Source: JBCBSK01 sp965250105
GTDB taxonomy: Bacteria; Pseudomonadota; Alphaproteobacteria; Rhizobiales; Tepidamorphaceae
Direction: 5' to 3'
Length of the DNA stretch: 64,000 nucleotides
NCBI GenBank assembly: GCA_965250105.1
Contig: OZ252290.1
Location: 2,046,001 to 2,110,000 of the forward strand
A model generated the notes under the pieces. It was not told the origin of the DNA. It did no database searches and saw nothing but the letters and a program-made list of their open reading frames with translations. Both the position numbers and the translations under genes were made by a program. Shown one piece after another: positions 63,171 to 64,000 of this stretch (its first letter is position 1; each line of letters starts with the position of its first letter).

Positions 63171-64000
63171 CTATTCGAACATCTCCCTGAGATCGAGCGT
63201 GCCGCGCTTGCCAATGGCGTCGAAGTGCACGTCCAGCCAGTCCGATGCCCGGCTGCGGCCGACATCGCGCAGATGTTTCAGAAAGCCCCATTCGGTGTTC
63301 ATCTTCGATGAGGCCGACAGGTCGACCAGGTCCTGGCCGCCATCGATGCGGTGGATCTTGATCTGGCGATAGCGCTCCCGGTCGAGCCTTTCCTCGTCAT
63401 GCATGCGGATGACGAATTCGACGGCGCGCAATTCGCGCAGCAGCGTTGAATTGAAGGTGATCTCGTTGACCCGGTTGAGGATGTCGCGGGCGCTGCGCGG
63501 GATCTCGCGGCGCTCGACCGGGTTGATCTGAACCAAAAGGACATCCTCGCTGGCGCTTTCATAGAAAAGCGGAAACAGCGGCGGATTGCCCATGAAGCCG
63601 CCGTCCCAATAGGGCACGCCGTCGATCTCGACGGCCTGGAACACCTGCGGCAGGCAGGCCGACGCCATCACCGCGTCGGCGGTGATCTCGTCGCCGCTGA
63701 ACACCTTCACCTTGCCCTGGAAGACATCGGTCGCCGACACGAACAGCTTGATCGCGCCGTTGTGGCGGATCTTGTCAAAATCGATCGTGCTCTCGACGAG
63801 GTCGCGCAACGGATTGAGGTTCATCGGGTTGATGTCGTAGGGCGAGGCGAAGCGGGTCATCACGTCGAAGAACAGATAGCCCGGCGAATGGTCGAGGCTG
63901 TAATTGTTGAACAGCACGTCGACGATGGTGCGCTGCACCGGGCTCGCCGCGCCGAAACGGGCCACCGCGCGCCAGAAATCCTTAAGCGCGGCGCGCGCGC
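63171..64000 (-). CDS. Patatin-like phospholipase, C-terminal part (5' end outside window)
   Basis: The frame stays open to the right edge (about 276 codons visible), so the start and the GxSxG nucleophile are missing. The visible SATDVFQGKVKVFSGDEI, ASACLPQVFQAVEIDG and the catalytic DGGFMGNPPLFPLF dyad region are clear patatin features. It should hydrolyse lipid acyl groups. It lies 32 bases before the extensin-like gene. Confidence 0.9.
   Translation of the reverse strand, partial: ARAALKDFWRAVARFGAASPVQRTIVDVLFNNYSLDHSPGYLFFDVMTRFASPYDINPMNLNPLRDLVESTIDFDKIRHNGAIKLFVSATDVFQGKVKVFSGDEITADAVMASACLPQVFQAVEIDGVPYWDGGFMGNPPLFPLFYESASEDVLLVQINPVERREIPRSARDILNRVNEITFNSTLLRELRAVEFVIRMHDEERLDRERYRQIKIHRIDGGQDLVDLSASSKMNTEWGFLKHLRDVGRSRASDWLDVHFDAIGKRGTLDLREMFE

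Overview
The window looks like an alphaproteobacterial chromosome segment, probably Hyphomicrobiales/Rhodospirillales-like but not identifiable to genus from the sequence alone. The evidence is high GC, a hemC-hemD-Mic60-hemY cluster diverging from tsaD-gpsA, a FixL/FixJ/FixK-type oxygen circuit beside hemN and the cbb3 oxidase operons, and dispersed CATCCTTCGAG...CTCAGGATG intergenic palindromes. The first bases are the end of a sarcosine oxidase gamma (SoxG) gene and the last are part of a patatin gene.

About 405-15386 is an integrative element inserted in the anticodon loop of a host tRNA-Thr(CGT) gene. The 3' half of that tRNA lies at the left edge (369-414) and the 5' half at the right edge (15377-15416), with the 10-bp core CATTACGAAT at both junctions. 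The element carries its own intact tRNA-Thr(CGT) at 15205-15280, which should replace the broken one. CCCTACTA repeats near both ends look like integrase arm sites. The backbone is a tyrosine integrase, an AlpA/excisionase-like HTH protein, a primase-helicase with a structured repeat region behind it that could be an origin, and a small membrane protein diverging from an XRE regulator. The cargo (1274-9619) is a compact four-gene defence-type module: a DEAD-box helicase-nuclease (type III Res-like), a small nuclease-like/zinc protein, a beta-class DNA methyltransferase (Mod-like) whose specificity region is strikingly AT-rich, and an HTH-AlbA_2 (Schlafen-type) protein.

From 15.5 to 25.5 kb the host backbone resumes: hemY, a Mic60/mitofilin-like gene, hemD and hemC on the minus strand; tsaD, gpsA, a YciI protein and an EVE-domain protein on the plus strand; then a LuxR-type response regulator. 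A CbrA/NahK-like transporter-hybrid kinase and a class I aminotransferase follow.

From 30.8 to 44.1 kb is a complete microaerobic respiration locus: fixL (heme PAS), fixJ, a stand-alone receiver, a fixK-type regulator, hemN, ccoNOQP and ccoGHIS. TTGA-N6-TCAA boxes lie upstream of the receiver gene, hemN and ccoN, so the circuit can be drawn from sequence: low oxygen, FixL, FixJ, FixK, then oxidase and anaerobic heme synthesis, with the receiver as possible feedback.

From 44.5 kb to the end the content is accessory: an RND efflux pump with its adaptor and a TetR regulator diverging from an FAD amine oxidase (two palindromic operators between them), an EamA exporter diverging from a MocR regulator (direct-repeat operator), a VOC protein, two translationally coupled alpha/beta hydrolases, a ferredoxin-reductase-like flavoprotein, a cupin_8/JmjC-like protein, a secreted LpqC-like esterase, a Tat-exported solute-binding protein without a permease, an HSL-family esterase, an extensin-like protein and a patatin.
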